Source: Marchantia polymorpha subsp. ruderalis
Lineage: Eukaryota > Streptophyta > Marchantiopsida > Marchantiales > Marchantiaceae
Assembly: GCA_037833965.1 (NCBI GenBank)
Contig: AP031351.1
Location: 16,876,501-16,940,500 of the forward strand
Direction of reading: 5' to 3'
DNA length: 64,000 nucleotides
The first letter of the stretch is position 1; every line of letters starts with the position of its first letter. The notes under the pieces were generated by a model. That model did no database searches. It was not told the DNA's origin and saw only the letters and a program-made list of their open reading frames with translations. Below, in pieces: positions 1 through 12,469 of the stretch. Position numbers and translations under genes: made by a program.

Positions 1-860
1 GCCAAGTTGTTTTGCAGATTCATGGAGTCAAAGTTGAACACATGGACTGAGTATTTTCAAAAGAATGCGCATATTCAAGCTAGTTTTGGCACTACATACA
101 ACACCATTGACCATATCTTGACCTTGTGTGTTTTATGGAAGAAATTTAAGGTCAATAAAAAAGCTTTGTTTGTGACTTCATTGATTTCAAAAAAGCTTTT
201 GACAGTGTACCTTGTCAACTCTTGTGAAAAAATTTGCAATTCATTGGAGTATCATCAAATCTCCTAGTAGCCGTTGCCACGTTATAACATATTGAACCAT
301 TTTGAACCAACAGTTCACAAATTCAAGAGATCTTGAGTACCATCAGAATCATTCTTTTTCCTACTCTATTTGGAGTTTTCATAGATGATATAAAAAAATG
401 ATTTGAGAAATATGATAGTGAAGGTGTCAAGCTTGAAGACTTTGTCATCACGTGTTAGTAATATGATTTCATATTACTATCACGTGATGGTATTGGTTTA
501 CAAAAACACTTAGACATTTTGTCATCCATAAACCTCTATCTGAATTTCTATCTTAAATCATATGGAGGTTAATGTGAAAAAGTATAAAGTCATTATAGTG
601 GGCACTAAATTCAAATTTTTATCACTTAAACAGATCAACAATGAGATTAAGTGAAGAGTTACAAAAATCTAGACATAGATTTTTCTAAATGAATATAGTT
701 GGTCACTTTGCGTGCAAAAGAGAGTAAAAGTTGGTTACAAAACTCTATATTTATTGTTAAATTGGTGTAAAATATCTCAACTAGTGTCTTGGAATCTTAG
801 AAAATTCTTATTTAAGAGTTTGATGTTGCTGGTAATCTTATGGGAACCCAAGTACGCTGG
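1..860 (+). pseudogene. Decayed LINE-type (non-LTR) reverse transcriptase fragment
   Basis: Reading the plus strand across stops and frame changes gives the order of blocks of a LINE reverse transcriptase. The first block, in the 86-residue frame at 7-267, includes TIDHILTLCVLWKKF, followed by a degenerate stretch where LINEs have the FxDFxKAFD motif. At about 361-435 comes PTLFGVFIDDIKK, a stop, and then EGVKLEDF. The YADD box region near 460-475 is degraded, and GIGLQKHLDIL follows at about 490-520. A C-terminal part (YKTLYLLLNWC, LRKFLFKSLM) lies at about 735-830. The catalytic Asp pair is not intact and several stops are present, so this is a dead copy. The 5' part lies outside the window. 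No poly-A tail or target duplication was located. Confidence 0.7.
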
Positions 861-2120
861 TTGAAATAAGATAGGTTGAAGTGTGTAGAGTGAGTGTGTA
901 AGATTTTTTTGGCAAGAAAAATTGGGTGTAAAAAATCAAAATTCATATGCATATATCTGCTAAGGTTTGCAAACACAAATGTTTACAGAACCAAAAGAAA
1001 TGATACATCTCTGCAAAAATAAAAATTCTTGTGTAAACAAAATTTTTGTATACATTACAAAGTTCAGACTTTGGTATAATTATAATGGATGGGCATGTTT
1101 TTAAAGTTCTAATAAATATTGATATCAATTCTAAATAAATATATAATAATCACACATTTTTTAATTATTATTTAAGAATACACCTTGAAATTTCTAATTT
1201 GTTTGTCTTTTCTTTAAACGTTATCTATAATTTATGAATTTTATTGTAATCGAAATATTTTTAAATTAAAAATTTCTTTGCTTTACAGTTTGAGAAATAT
1301 TTTTCAAAATCATTTTGTGATTTTTTTTATTAAAAACTATTTCTGCCCATAGATATCCATAAATTTTTTTGAAAATTTTTTTTTTCTATGAAACTATTCA
1401 AAAAAATATTAAATATTAATTATATAATCAAAGTATTTTTTTACTGATAAAATTTGTTTTTGGCTTATATTATTATTTAAATCCCTAAACATAATTTTTT
1501 ATATACTCTTTAAATTCAAATTTTTTACGATAGATTTTGAATAAGAATATATAAAAAATATGTTAATTATTTATTTTTATCTTAATAATTTCCTGGTTAT
1601 CATATATTATTTGAAATTTTTTCAAAATAATTTCAAGTCTTCTGATTTTAATTCAATATCAAAACTAAAAATAGCCTGAAATATGGAATTTTATCATTTG
1701 ATTTTGATTTGATATTTTTTTAAAATTTTTTTAAAAACAAAATTTAATTTAATTTTGAATAATATTTCATTTATATAAAGAATTTAAAAGTTTTATAAAA
1801 AAATGTATAAAAAATTTTGAGCAGTTTTATTTAGTTTGAATGTAATTGATTTTATTGATAATGAATTCTACATTTTAAGAAATATAATGCATTAGAATTT
1901 TCAGGTTTGATTCTCAAAATATCAACATAATATCTCATAATATCTCAGAAATTACAGTTTTAAAAAAATTTAATTAATGTACTGAAATTTTAGCATTTAG
2001 CTTTTGAAATGTTTGATTTAAAAAAAAAAACATAACAAACATATTACCACATGCAGATAGAAACAAAGAGCCGACATATAGATGGTTTGCCATCTAGAAG
2101 TTAGTTCACGGGAAAAGAAA

Positions 2121-2183
2121 GTTAAAAACCTACAAAATGTTATTTTCAAGTCACTTGAAGTTAACATTTTGTAGATTTTTAAC
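2121..2183. repeat. Inverted repeat (22-bp arms, one mismatch)
   Basis: Arm 2,121-2,142 is the reverse complement of 2,162-2,183 with one mismatch. The 19-nt loop contains its own short palindrome (TCAAGTCACTTGA). It may be part of a small foldback element; no terminal duplication was identified. Confidence 0.75.
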
Positions 2184-2189
2184 TTTTAA

Positions 2190-2220
2190 CAAATCACCAC
2201 TTGAATCAAGTAGTGATTTG
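2190..2220. repeat. Inverted repeat (15-bp arms, 1-nt loop)
   Basis: Arms 2,190-2,204 and 2,206-2,220 are complementary with one mismatch and a one-base centre. It lies 6 bp after the preceding hairpin, and both share a CACTTGA-type core, which suggests one foldback unit. Confidence 0.75.
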
Positions 2221-3660
2221 CACTTATATATATAGTGGTTGAAGAAACTTTAATTTTTATTCTAATTGGGGTTAAGCTTAAATCTAAATCTAATTAGGAT
2301 TTAGCCTAAATTTTACCCTAATTTGGATTAAGTCAATTAGAGTTGTTTCAAAATTTAAGTCTATATTAACATAACAAATTTATTTCTGAATAAATAAATT
2401 ATCCAACATAAATGAAATATTTTTATGTAAATTTACTTTAAATTGATATTTTTTATTATACACAGTCTAAACTTTCAAAATTTGTGATTTAAGTTATGTG
2501 TTTAAATTTTATGTTCATAATTTAGAAGTGTTGTTTAAAATAGCTTTAAAATTATTATTTTTCAATAAGTTCATATACTTTTTGAAATGAACCAAGTAAT
2601 CTATCTATTTTGTGGTTAAATTTTGTATATCTTTAAATTCTTCTACTTATTCGTCAAGAATTAATCAAGTATATGTTATTTAGATGTGCCCAACATATGA
2701 TAAATGTTTGAAGCAAATCATATGCATGTTCATGAGTTTATTTGTGTACACATTATGATATATCTACGTGCATATTACTAATATTTTTTTTAGAAAGTTT
2801 GTCTGATAGCAAGCAAACTTCTGTTCTTATATGCTAGAGTTATAAAATTCTAACAGAACAATATACAAAATAAAAAACATTACAGAATGATACAAAATAA
2901 TCACGATTCGCCTTTGCTGAAAGATTTGCAAAAACATGATTTTTTATTTAAAATTCCGATTAACTATACCCAATGTAATAAGAATTAACCATGTCTAGGA
3001 TAACTTTTAAGAAATTTATTCTTGATATAATCTGTATTTTCTATTTTTTAAGATTAAAGATTTAATTATTTTTTATGAATACTTTGGAATAAGTAATTAA
3101 AAAATTTAACAGAAATATAAAATTTAGAAATTAAATTAAAATTTTGATTAAAACTCAATTATTTTGACTACTATTGATTAGACTTGTTCACTAGAATCAC
3201 ATAACAAAATTGGCATAAGCTTATTGTGAAATAAATTGAAATTTTATAGAATACTAAGTGTATTTAGTGTTTGCTGAGGTAAATAACAATTTTTTTGTGT
3301 TGTCCATGTTGAGACTAGTTATCATTTTCAATATAAATGAAGATTTTAGAATGCTATCAAAGGGTAGCTATATGAGAGAACTTGCAAAAGTTCTAATAGT
3401 TAAAATTGTATGATTAATATGCTATATTAAGGATTCTTGTTGAGAAGTATAATGAATATTTGTTATTAATTGTTGTGTGAATGTGTGTCATGGTACAATA
3501 AGATTGAATGTTATAGAGAAGTTTGTATAAGAAAGAACTATATTTGGATAAGAAGATAATTTGTATCAAGGAAGTGCACTCAACCTCAACTTTATATATT
3601 GCATGGGTATAGCTTTTTCTTATACTAAATTTGAGATTAGTCCCAATGATATTTTAGAGT

Positions 3661-5158
3661 TTTGTATCTTCAGTGAATGGGATTATACACGGAGCCATGT
3701 ACCGGGATAAAAAGAGAGATGATGATGATTCTGCAAAAATTCCGCTGATATGTGACTTATTTTGGGCGGAGATTGTAGACGCAAAGTCACATATTCTTTT
3801 CATTGTGAAGGTTTCGCGACTTGTACCAATCATATCTTTTACTTCTCATCTGTTACAGCTTGATGGATTTCTCTCGACTGGTAGCTTTTTTCTTGATGTT
3901 ATTCCACTTTCTCTTATTCTGCTAGTCTTCGTGTTACTCCACTTTATATTGTATTAACTAGTTTACTTCTTCGCCAAATGTATATGTATATATATGCTCG
4001 CTATTTGTTTTTTCCACGTGAGTACTAGACCACACACAAAAATTGCTGTTTTTCGATGTTTACTTTTGTAGTTTAATATTTTACTGCAGTTTCTCTCAAA
4101 GTTGGATTGATTCTCCGACAAAGTGATATACATCATGGGCAATCACTGTTGATTGCATTCTCGAGAGATTCAATCTTCGAACATAATCTTCCAATATTTC
4201 AATATTCACTGTTGTCGGTTAAACAAATCGTTGACTTGAAGACAGTCCGACAAAAAGTAAAAAGTGAGTTTTGTTCGTGTCTCATGACAACTCGTTCTCC
4301 TCTCCAATCAATAGTCAGATGGGAAGTAGAGCCAAGGGTATCTTAGGTCAGATAATGTATGATGTGAACTATTCATGCACATACACATGTGTAGAACATG
4401 CATATACAGCGGTGTAAGATACAAATTAGTTAGTTGAATTATTGTAGTCATCCGGTAGCTTCGATCCATTCCCTACACACTACGCTTTCTACCTCAGAGT
4501 TGACTAAACCCCACAAGCTTCCAATTGTCTCTTCCGTATACTATTGCAACTCCATGTAATTCCCCGTCTCCCTTCACGTACCTGGTGTTCTCGCGCCAGT
4601 TTTCCTCTCCACCTTTTCACGTGTACCCCATGACACACCAAATTTTGCCTACTAGGTTATAAGATAGATTGCCAAATCAGAAAGCCAAAACGCAATAGTA
4701 CGTGAAACAACCTCGTACACGCGAATGGAATTATGTACATTTTCATGCGACCAGACGAAGAACTGTGCATCGTCAAGCTCGGACACCCACAAGAGAAAAT
4801 TGCATGAACCATTCATTCATAATGTCGAAATCCCGGCCGGCTGTGACTGACTACGATTCGAGACCGAGACGACTGCTGACGTTGAATGCTGCAAAAACCT
4901 TTAGAAGGTGTATTTGGTCCAAATAGTTTTAATAAATGCTTCAGGCGAATGGTCCTTCCTTGAACCCGAGACATACACATGCTCGATTCCTCTTGAAAAT
5001 ACCATACGTTGAATACCCCATCACGATAACAGTTCTAAATTTTCGCAGTTAATTAAAACTTTTCCTCAAGAGAATAAGTCGGTATACTTCAAATGTACAG
5101 TCTAATGTTAGGTTACTGGAAAATGCAAAATAATACACCTCTTCAACATATTTGACGG
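3661..5158. other. Unassigned sequence, no convincing gene
   Basis: Base composition is more balanced than in the desert to the left. Open frames of 74-94 codons exist on the plus strand (3,673-3,957, 4,107-4,346, 4,702-4,926), but none has a recognisable motif or homologue. The stretch may be the distal 3' side of the EF-hand gene or ordinary intergenic DNA. Confidence 0.4.
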
Positions 5159-5326
5159 TAGCCGCATGGAGGAAGAGTTGGACAGGCTGGCCGACATCGC
5201 TTGGTCCATCCTTCTCATCGAGCTGATATGCTCTAGAGATTTGAAGACCGTCCTTTCGTTGTGAAGCTGATCGAGTAGAATAAAGGGCTCGAAGCGACGT
5301 TGAGTAGAAGAAGATGATTAGGGAAT

Positions 5327-5914
5327 TTACTGGACTTTGGCACTCCTGGGAGAAGGGCCGTTGTACTGGGGTCTGGCAGGTCTGGAGAATGACATGAACT
5401 TCACGAAGTCTTGATACCTCACTTTCTTCTCACCCGCTCCCACTGCTTCGAGCATCCCTCGGATATCGGTCTCGGACAGACGTCGCCCGGAACCGTCCAC
5501 AGTGTTCATGACAGATTTCAAATCCTCAGAGCAGATGACTCCGTCTCCGTTCTTGTCCAGCACGCGAAACATGGTGCGCAGAGCTTCATTGTTCTCCTGC
5601 GTCAAGGGGGTGGCCTCCCCATGCGCAGCGGAGTTACCTTCTACTTTCAAAAGTCGCAGAAACTGTTCAAAATCGACGTCTCCCTCGACCAGAGCAAGCA
5701 TTCTACGGACGTCGCTCTTCGAAATGAGCTTGCTGGCGACCACCTTCTGTAGAAATCCTTCCAAATCCGATGCGGCGATTATTCCATCACCGTCCCTGTC
5801 TAAAACATCAAACGCTTCTCTCAGCCGGTTGATGTTGCTTCCGAACACTTGATTTTGAAGATCGAGACTGCTCCCGAAATTCACATGCTGCAGCTGCCTC
5901 CTGTTGGGGCACAT
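5327..5914 (-). CDS. EF-hand calcium-binding protein (calmodulin-like)
   Basis: Intronless 195-residue frame with ATG at 5,914 and TAA at 5,327. Two canonical 12-residue EF loops are visible: residues 39-50 (DRDGDGIIAASD) and 120-131 (DKNGDGVICSED). Each is followed by a degenerate partner (around residues 67-88 and 152-174) that keeps EF-hand helix spacing (VDFEQFLRLL, VRYQDFVKFM) but lacks the calcium ligands. The pattern is active-inactive-active-inactive, as in many plant CML-type sensors. Both active loops carry Asp, not Glu, at position 12, which in known EF-hands lowers calcium selectivity. The N-terminus has no signal peptide or clear myristoylation site, and the C-tail is Pro/Ser/Arg-rich. 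Its role would be relaying calcium signals to an unknown target. I cannot assign an exact orthologue. Confidence 0.85.
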   Translation of the reverse strand: MCPNRRQLQHVNFGSSLDLQNQVFGSNINRLREAFDVLDRDGDGIIAASDLEGFLQKVVASKLISKSDVRRMLALVEGDVDFEQFLRLLKVEGNSAAHGEATPLTQENNEALRTMFRVLDKNGDGVICSEDLKSVMNTVDGSGRRLSETDIRGMLEAVGAGEKKVRYQDFVKFMSFSRPARPQYNGPSPRSAKVQ

Positions 5915-7140
5915 TCTCGACGACCGAAGGCGAGGACGCAGCTATCTTCACCTCGATCAAAAGCTCTAGATCGAGAGCCGAAGAGCTGCGAAGACGGTGC
6001 TGATGGTCCTGCAGGTATCAGAAATCGCTTCGGAGTCCGTCGACACGAAACCGAATGAGGCGAGGTGAGGCTGTTGGAGGCGGAGAGGAGGAGGAAAATC
6101 ACGAGCGACTGCGAGCGAGAGAAGCAGCAGAAGTGGAAACGCAATCTCGCCACTGGAGACGATCGCAAAACCAGCAATTCGAATCGGTTGTTATACAGCA
6201 GGAACACTATCGGCTCGCTGTGAACCTGTGCCCCGCCCGTGGTCCCGGCCCGCCTTCCCCCCTTCCTGCGCTCGTTCGTTGGCTGTGGTCGGCAGTGCCG
6301 GAGGGGCCCGCCACGGCCCTTTGTACGTCCTGCGCACGTCCACAGTTGCAACGTCTTGCGAGCCAATGCTTGCGCTCTGCGGCACAGTTGGATCTCGAAC
6401 GAGGTGATTACAGCTGCGCCAACCAACCGAACCACCAGCCAACCAACCAGCCTGCCCGCCTCGTAACCCGGTTCAAACTCGACACCGTCGTCGTCGTCGT
6501 CCCCTTCATGGACCTTCATGGACCGCTTATGGCCCGAAGCGTCCCAACCACGCAATCATGTCGGGTTCCGAGGACCCCGAGGCCTTCGGAACCGACAAAA
6601 ATTCCCCCGGATCCCGGCACTCCAAAGCCGACGACAGCATGCCAACGGTCCATCGCCGTTCGATCCAACTTCCGTTTGTTCATCCGGCTTGACCTAAGTA
6701 CGGTCCAGATAGCGCCATAACCATACGGTGGACTCGGTGACCCGATTCAACTCGGAGCTTCGCCGGAAGGTTCGTCAATGCGGATGCCCTGGCAGTCCCA
6801 GCGTCGATGGGCCTCGGTCTGGCAGAAGTGGTCCGGTCTCCGGTCGCTCTGTCGTGAGTCCTTCTTTTGGAACAAGAAGGAAGGAGGGTGTGCACCCGCC
6901 GAGGTACGGATACTCATGAACATAACTGTACGGTACTGTATTCATATTTTTCTGTAATGTACTGTATAGTCCTGTCGTGAAGATGGTAGAAGGTTCTTCC
7001 ATCTTCATGAGGACTGGAAAACAAAGCGCAAAGGATGGGAAATGAGCTCCTGTGCTAAAGTTGCCGTAGGCTAGACGCACGATATATCTTTCCGCTGCTC
7101 CATCGCTGCCGTCGCTCCGAGTCGCAGACCCCCGCTCCAC
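5915..7140 (-). promoter_or_regulatory. GC-rich upstream flank (5' UTR/promoter) of the EF-hand gene
   Basis: GC-rich sequence immediately 5' of the EF-hand start, including a CGT trinucleotide run near 6,486-6,500. Open frames exist on both strands (up to 224 codons), but they are low-complexity, mutually overlapping and without motifs, as expected from GC-rich non-coding DNA. The extent of the transcript cannot be read from sequence. Confidence 0.4.
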
Positions 7141-7244
7141 ATGTTTTTCTTGCGGTTCTCGTTCGTGAGGTCAAAATATCTGATTTGTAACGTAGTCGAG
7201 ACGGCGCAGTCGTGCAGGAATTTCTCTCCTACAATTCGCGCAGT

Positions 7245-7322
7245 CTCTTCACCGAATTTCGTGTATGGAAGGCGTAATCTGTTCTCTTCACCGAATTTCG
7301 TGTGTGGAAGGCGTAATCTGTT
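7245..7322. repeat. Tandem duplication, 39-bp unit x2
   Basis: Units 7,245-7,283 and 7,284-7,322 differ at one base (GTGTATGG versus GTGTGTGG). The length is a multiple of three, so frames stay open across it, but no gene is supported here. Confidence 0.9.
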
Positions 7323-8900
7323 CTCTTGGGTCATGTGCTACCATGGCTATCACGCGAAGTGATTGTTTGCTCTTGTCAAAGCTACCATCTGTCGACTATG
7401 AATGAAGTCCATCGTTTTGGAAATCCTATTTTTCTCGAGAACTTTTTGGGAACGATTCGCATTCATGGCATCCCGTCGTTTGAAGATATGACAACCCCGT
7501 CTGGACTCTGGACTGCAGTCGGAAGGCAATCAGACTGGAGGACTGTGGAGGTGGATTTACGTGAAAGCTGGAACTGTAGCATGGAGTGCTCCTTCACCAG
7601 CGAGATTGCTGTTGAGCCCTTCGACTCTCTACCATGATGTCCCGATGTGACAGTTGGTTTGTCAAAGCAATGTTTGTTTTATATTTATCATCGTCAATGC
7701 AACGCTGTAAAGCTTACGGCATGGCATGCATGAACGGAGGGAAATTCATTTCATGAACTGAACGGATTTGATTGTCCTTGGAGTCGCATACGCGCGACAG
7801 TTCCCAAGTATAGAACTTCTTGTCTGCCGTGCTGTTTCGAACAGCGAAGAATGAATGCAAATCATTTAACATAGTTCTTCCTTTTAGCATCTAGTATCAG
7901 CGTAGAATGCAAATCATCATGGCCACACATGCTCACAATAATAATGACCTGTTAAAACTATTCTTCTGCTCGCTAGTTGTAGGACAAAATCATTATGTGC
8001 AATAGATTGAATTTTGTTTTTAATGGACTTGAAATAACAATTTGTAATAAAACAGCATCAATGTGACTAGCAATCAAGATTGCACGAATCAGAAACAGAA
8101 TTTTACTCTCCTTGGATTTGTTGGAACATTCTATTGATCTAAATTCTATAGTTTTGTAGAAAAAGTCAGGATGTGTTGACTTTTGTCAAAATTAAGGTAA
8201 GTACACCTTCTAACTTCAAAATCTAAATACATTAATAATTATCTCAGATAATGGTATCTCATTGTCTTACTTCTTTTCTCAACTCAATATTTATATTTTT
8301 CATCAATACTAGAATGCAAAAATTCATTCTCTTAGTAGATACATTAAGAGAATGAAATGTTACATTTAACATGAAATGGTTTATGGCTTTATCTTTAACA
8401 TGAGACACACATATAAAGAACTAACTCAGCGATCTGCTAATTGTGCAAGGAACTAAGCCTACAGCACAAAAAATGATTTATTTATTTTATTCTAATCTGG
8501 AATAATGTACTTATTATATGCTATGAAATGCCTAATATGGAAGGAAGCAAAATGATTTACTTGAATATAAATATCATCATGTTTCTAAAATAATTTTTTT
8601 CAAATGACTCACATTATAATACTAATAAATTATAAAACAACAGCATATGATTTGTATATAATTTCAAAAACTTAGAGATTTATCATAATTTGTTAGTTTA
8701 AGTTTAGTTAATTATGTTAGGATTTACTCTTGTCAGGACTATTCTTGGCTATCTTAGTTATGTCAACATGAACTCACTTTAGGATTGAATGTCTGTGCGG
8801 TGTCGACTACTAAGGTTGGCAAGATTTAGCTCGTCGCCTTGAACATTGTATCATCTACTGTGGTGTGTTAACTTGTGTTAGTATTAATCCTTGTGAGGGA
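7323..8900. other. Intergenic sequence, nothing recognised
   Basis: Composition grades from balanced to AT-rich. The 103-codon plus frame at 7,326-7,637 has no recognisable domain. No RNA gene or repeat terminus was seen. Confidence 0.4.
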
Positions 8901-9006
8901 TACTGAATCTGTGTGATAGCCTATCCAAGGCTAAATTGCAGTATAACAACAAAGGATCGAATCCACAGGGTAGGAACAACACACAGAGTACAAAGTGTCA
9001 CGTTTT

Positions 9007-9830
9007 AACAGTCTATTGAGGAGTTTGAATTCTCAGCTATTGTCACTCCCAGAAATACTGCAAGTGCTCAACTCGGAGGTCACTCAGATGGACACACAAT
9101 GCAGCGTAGTACACCCAACACACACCTGAAACTGTAAATGCACAACTCAGAGGTCAATCAGGACCTCCACTTGGGATTCAGGGGGGGAAAGTTTCTCAAG
9201 AGGGCACTCAGAGGATCTGCAGGTAGCTACCAATTCCGAATTTGCTTAAACCCTGTCACTAGCCACTGCTAGTGCAGACCATTTGGGTTGGAATTCCTAC
9301 TTCGGATGCGGTACCTTCGTCAAACCGAAGTCACTCTCACGCGGTGAACAACACACTCAACTCACTAAACGCGCAGAGAATACAGAAATCTGAACTGAAA
9401 ACTAAATTGAGAAAAGAACCAGTGTTACAACTTAACAGTCTATTGACGAGTTTGAATTCTCATGCAATTGTCATTCTCAGAAGTACTGCAAAGGCTACGT
9501 CTGAAGGCGCCTGAAGCAGCGTAACACACTCAACCTGAATTCAACCAACTTTCACTCCGAAGTTAACAAAACTTCACTTTGGTATTGGGGGGAAATCCCA
9601 AAGGAATACAAACAAGGAAAATCGTCCGAAGATGTAAGTCCAAACTTGCTTAGATCATGACTAGACTACGCTAGCTCAGAATGCTCGGGCGAATGCCTTC
9701 GGTTGTAGGTTGCGGTAACTTTGACAATCTATAACTCCTCTTGCGCGGTGACAGAACAAAAGACACAATAGAGCAGAGGAAACAATTTCCTGAACTGAAC
9801 TTCCAAAACTGAAAAATCTCCCAAGGTCAA
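9007..9830. repeat. Diverged tandem duplication, period about 427 bp
   Basis: The block starting at 9,007 (AACAGTCTATTGAGGAG...) recurs at 9,434 (AACAGTCTATTGACGAG...). Homology continues in register through several landmarks: an Aactcg/ACTCC-GAAGT motif, a GGGGGGAAA tract (about 9,181 and 9,586), TTTGCTTA/CTTGCTTAGA, a CCTTCG segment and a GCGGTGA segment. The second unit ends near 9,830. The repeat sits beside the gag-like block to the right and is probably part of the same element. Confidence 0.7.
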
Positions 9831-9977
9831 CGCCTTGGACCACTTTATACACTCTAAAGTCCTAACTACCTAACACTCTACCTCATCGGCTATGCCTCCT
9901 ATGAGTCGGCCGACGACCCACTAATTCTCTACCCGTTCACTCGTCTGTTCTCCTACGCAGTCCGAGCCGCCGCAACA

Positions 9978-12193
9978 CTACGATAACCTTTGCCTCAAGG
10001 TTCGCAATGGCATCCCGCAACCTGGACAAGAATGACTCAATCGCTTCGCCACTCGCCGCCGACTTCGTCCGTCGCCAGCCATCAAAGCTGTCGCGCGCAT
10101 CTCAAGTTCACGCAACGTCATCCGCTCCCGCGCCGCGATCTCCCTGCGAGCATAACCTCTCAGACAACGGTCAACCCGCGAAACTAACTCCTCCCGCGTG
10201 CGATCTGTCGCGCGCCGGTTGTGGCCTTCAGCCTCTGCCAACTGTAACTCCGCCGCCGCACGCTGCGTCCTCAACTCGTCGCACTGCGACTACAGTCGAC
10301 CCAACAACTCCTCGTCTGCTCTTCTTGCGGCCTTGCTCTTCTCTAACGCCTGCGTCTTTCACACGAGCTCATCCGCTAGAGTGAGGCTTTAAGCCAACTC
10401 AGCACTGAGGTCCGTCTGGACCTTCGCACGCAGCTCATCAATTTCGCGCCGCGCATTGATCACCATCTCATCTCGCAGCTGAATCGCCGTCTTCTGCAGT
10501 TTTTGAGATAAGGCTCATTGATCCTGCAGAAAATTGTAGCGCTCCTCCAACTGCCGATACTTCTGGTTCAAGACCATCAATTCGGGATTTGTCGCCACCT
10601 TGATCCGCGTCCGATTCCAAACCAGCTCAACATAGGATCCACACTGGCGGGGATACCCGTACTTGGTCGCCTTGCGATCAAGGTACTGGAGTAGCGGTAC
10701 CACTTGCTCGTAGAGCACTCCGGTTGGTGTACCTCACACCGACTGTACCTCCAATGCATGTACTCTTCTGTCTCCAGGATTTCTGTCGCTGCAGAAATCC
10801 TGGGCAAATCTCTAGCATTGGACCTCGCAGCCTCCTCTGCTGCGACCTCCACTCCATGTCATGCTAGTACTTCCAACGGGGTGACAGAACCCGCCCCAAG
10901 CGGACCTACTACATTTTCCCAATCTGATCCCGTCAAAAGTGCTTCCGCCGAAGTCACACGTGTCTCCGCATCCTTGCCTTCGCCCGTAGGAATGTGCTCT
11001 AGGGGTTTCAGCGCCGAAGTCACCTCTGCTAAAGGCACCACCTTGAACTGCTCCTGCGCCGAAGGCGTATCATCAAACGGTACTTGCTCCAAAGACAAGC
11101 ATCTCTCCTGCGCAGGGATTCTGGCCATTGCAGTGCGCCTTCCTCTGTGGCCCAAAGGCCTAAGTGCTTCCTCCGAAGGCACGAGTGCCTTCGGCGCAAG
11201 AAGATCAGTCGACCTCCCAAGAACCTCTGTACTCACATCCTCCTCGGAGGAAGGTGAGTCCCTCGCAATTGCAGCTCGCCCCGTGTCCGCGCTGCTGTCC
11301 GCTAGCAAAATCAGTTTGCGAGCCTTTTGCTTTGGTCGGGCTTGCTCGTTGTTTGCCCGACGCTTGACTGGGATAGCGAGAAACTCTCGCCGACTCAGTT
11401 CTGCCTTCCCATCAAATTTCCGATTCTGGAGTGCCCGCGCTCCCCTCGGTTCTTTCCTCCGCCCTAAGTTAGGCTAGTGGTGTGATGGCGGACACTTCGT
11501 CGGAGTCTGAATCAACCTCGACATCCCTCACAAGCCTTTCCGGATTCGCCCGCGACAGCAAGGGAAATTGTATCTTCTCCTCTATTGTCAGACACCCCAT
11601 CAACCGATAAAAATTTATCAAGAAAGGGGAGAGGTGATTAATCGACCCTCCCTTCTCCTCTACTGCATGCTTCCGTGTGGCCCTCCACAAAATGCGAGCC
11701 CAATGAATTGGAGTACCCGCCAACGCCAGCTCCACAAATCCCACCTGCCAAGATGTCATGTAGGTAGTATTGTGCGGCTGCAAAATCTAGAGGAGTGCTA
11801 CCGCGACATTCCTCCGCTTGCGATCAACATAGTCACGGGTCATGTACCCGTTCTTGCTCGACTTGCAATTCTTGAAAAGGGCGCTGAAGGTAATCTCTTC
11901 TTCTTTCGAGAGATGCACACTCTCGCACTCAAATAGGAGATCACCTTCCTCTCCCGCACATCTTCCCAAGACCTGCTCCCAATCACTCACTCGTCATCTC
12001 TCCGGGTGCGGTCGATAACCTCGCGGAGGCTGATCCTTCTTGCGCAGCCACTCCCGGACCATCGCCCGCACACCCAATTCCATACCCACAAAAGAAAATC
12101 GAGCTTCACCGCTATCAATTCATCTTGAAATGTCCGCAATCCGACTTGCGGCACCCGCAATGACACCATCTTAAATGAAATAGACTTGGCCAT
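9978..12193 (-). pseudogene. Broken gag-like retroelement ORF
   Basis: A GC-rich, coding-like stretch on the minus strand, broken by frameshifts and stops. From 12,193 downwards come MAKSISFKMVSLRVPQ... (to 11,987), a -1 shift, MSDWEQVLGR... (11,990-11,787), an in-frame TAG, and ILQPHNTTYM...INHLSPFLINF (to 11,469). An acidic Ser/Glu-rich linker follows (11,308-10,859), then a block with VPLLQYLDRK...QLEERYNFL (10,718-10,515) and an Arg/Glu-rich coiled coil (10,274-9,978). The TAG at 11,789-11,787 lies one base change from CAG. The globular N-terminal part, charged linker and coiled coil suggest a structural (gag-like) protein, but I do not recognise the family with certainty. No protease, RT or integrase is visible nearby, so the block may be a non-autonomous derivative. 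Confidence 0.5.
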
Positions 12194-12469
12194 CGAATTC
12201 TTGACAATCGCTGCGTGCTCCTGCTGCTACTACGCGTTGCAAGTTCGAGTAAGCGCAAAATCGGAAAATGTGTGAATGAGCTTCTCTCTCTGCTCATCAA
12301 GAACTCTCAAGTTCAACATTTGGCAGCGACCCGCTTGAATGCTGTGCCGGCGATGAGGCGTAACGGTCTGATTCGCACGCGCGAATTCACGCTCCGCCGT
12401 TGCGCGGACTTTCACACTTGTACATTTGACATAATCCCGCCGATTTCCGCCGGAGTAGAGCTCCGTCCG

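Larger units (their letters stand above)
861..3660. other. AT-rich desert without recognisable genes
   Basis: Very AT-rich sequence with long A and T runs and stops in all frames. Apart from the two stacked hairpins at 2,121-2,220 I see no coding segment, tRNA or clear mobile-element terminus. It probably consists of old repeat remnants. Confidence 0.6.

Noticed and set aside
5881-6720. Long open frames on both strands (up to 224 codons) upstream of the EF-hand gene
   Set aside because: They overlap each other in GC-rich DNA, have low-complexity translations and no motifs; more likely 5' UTR/promoter.
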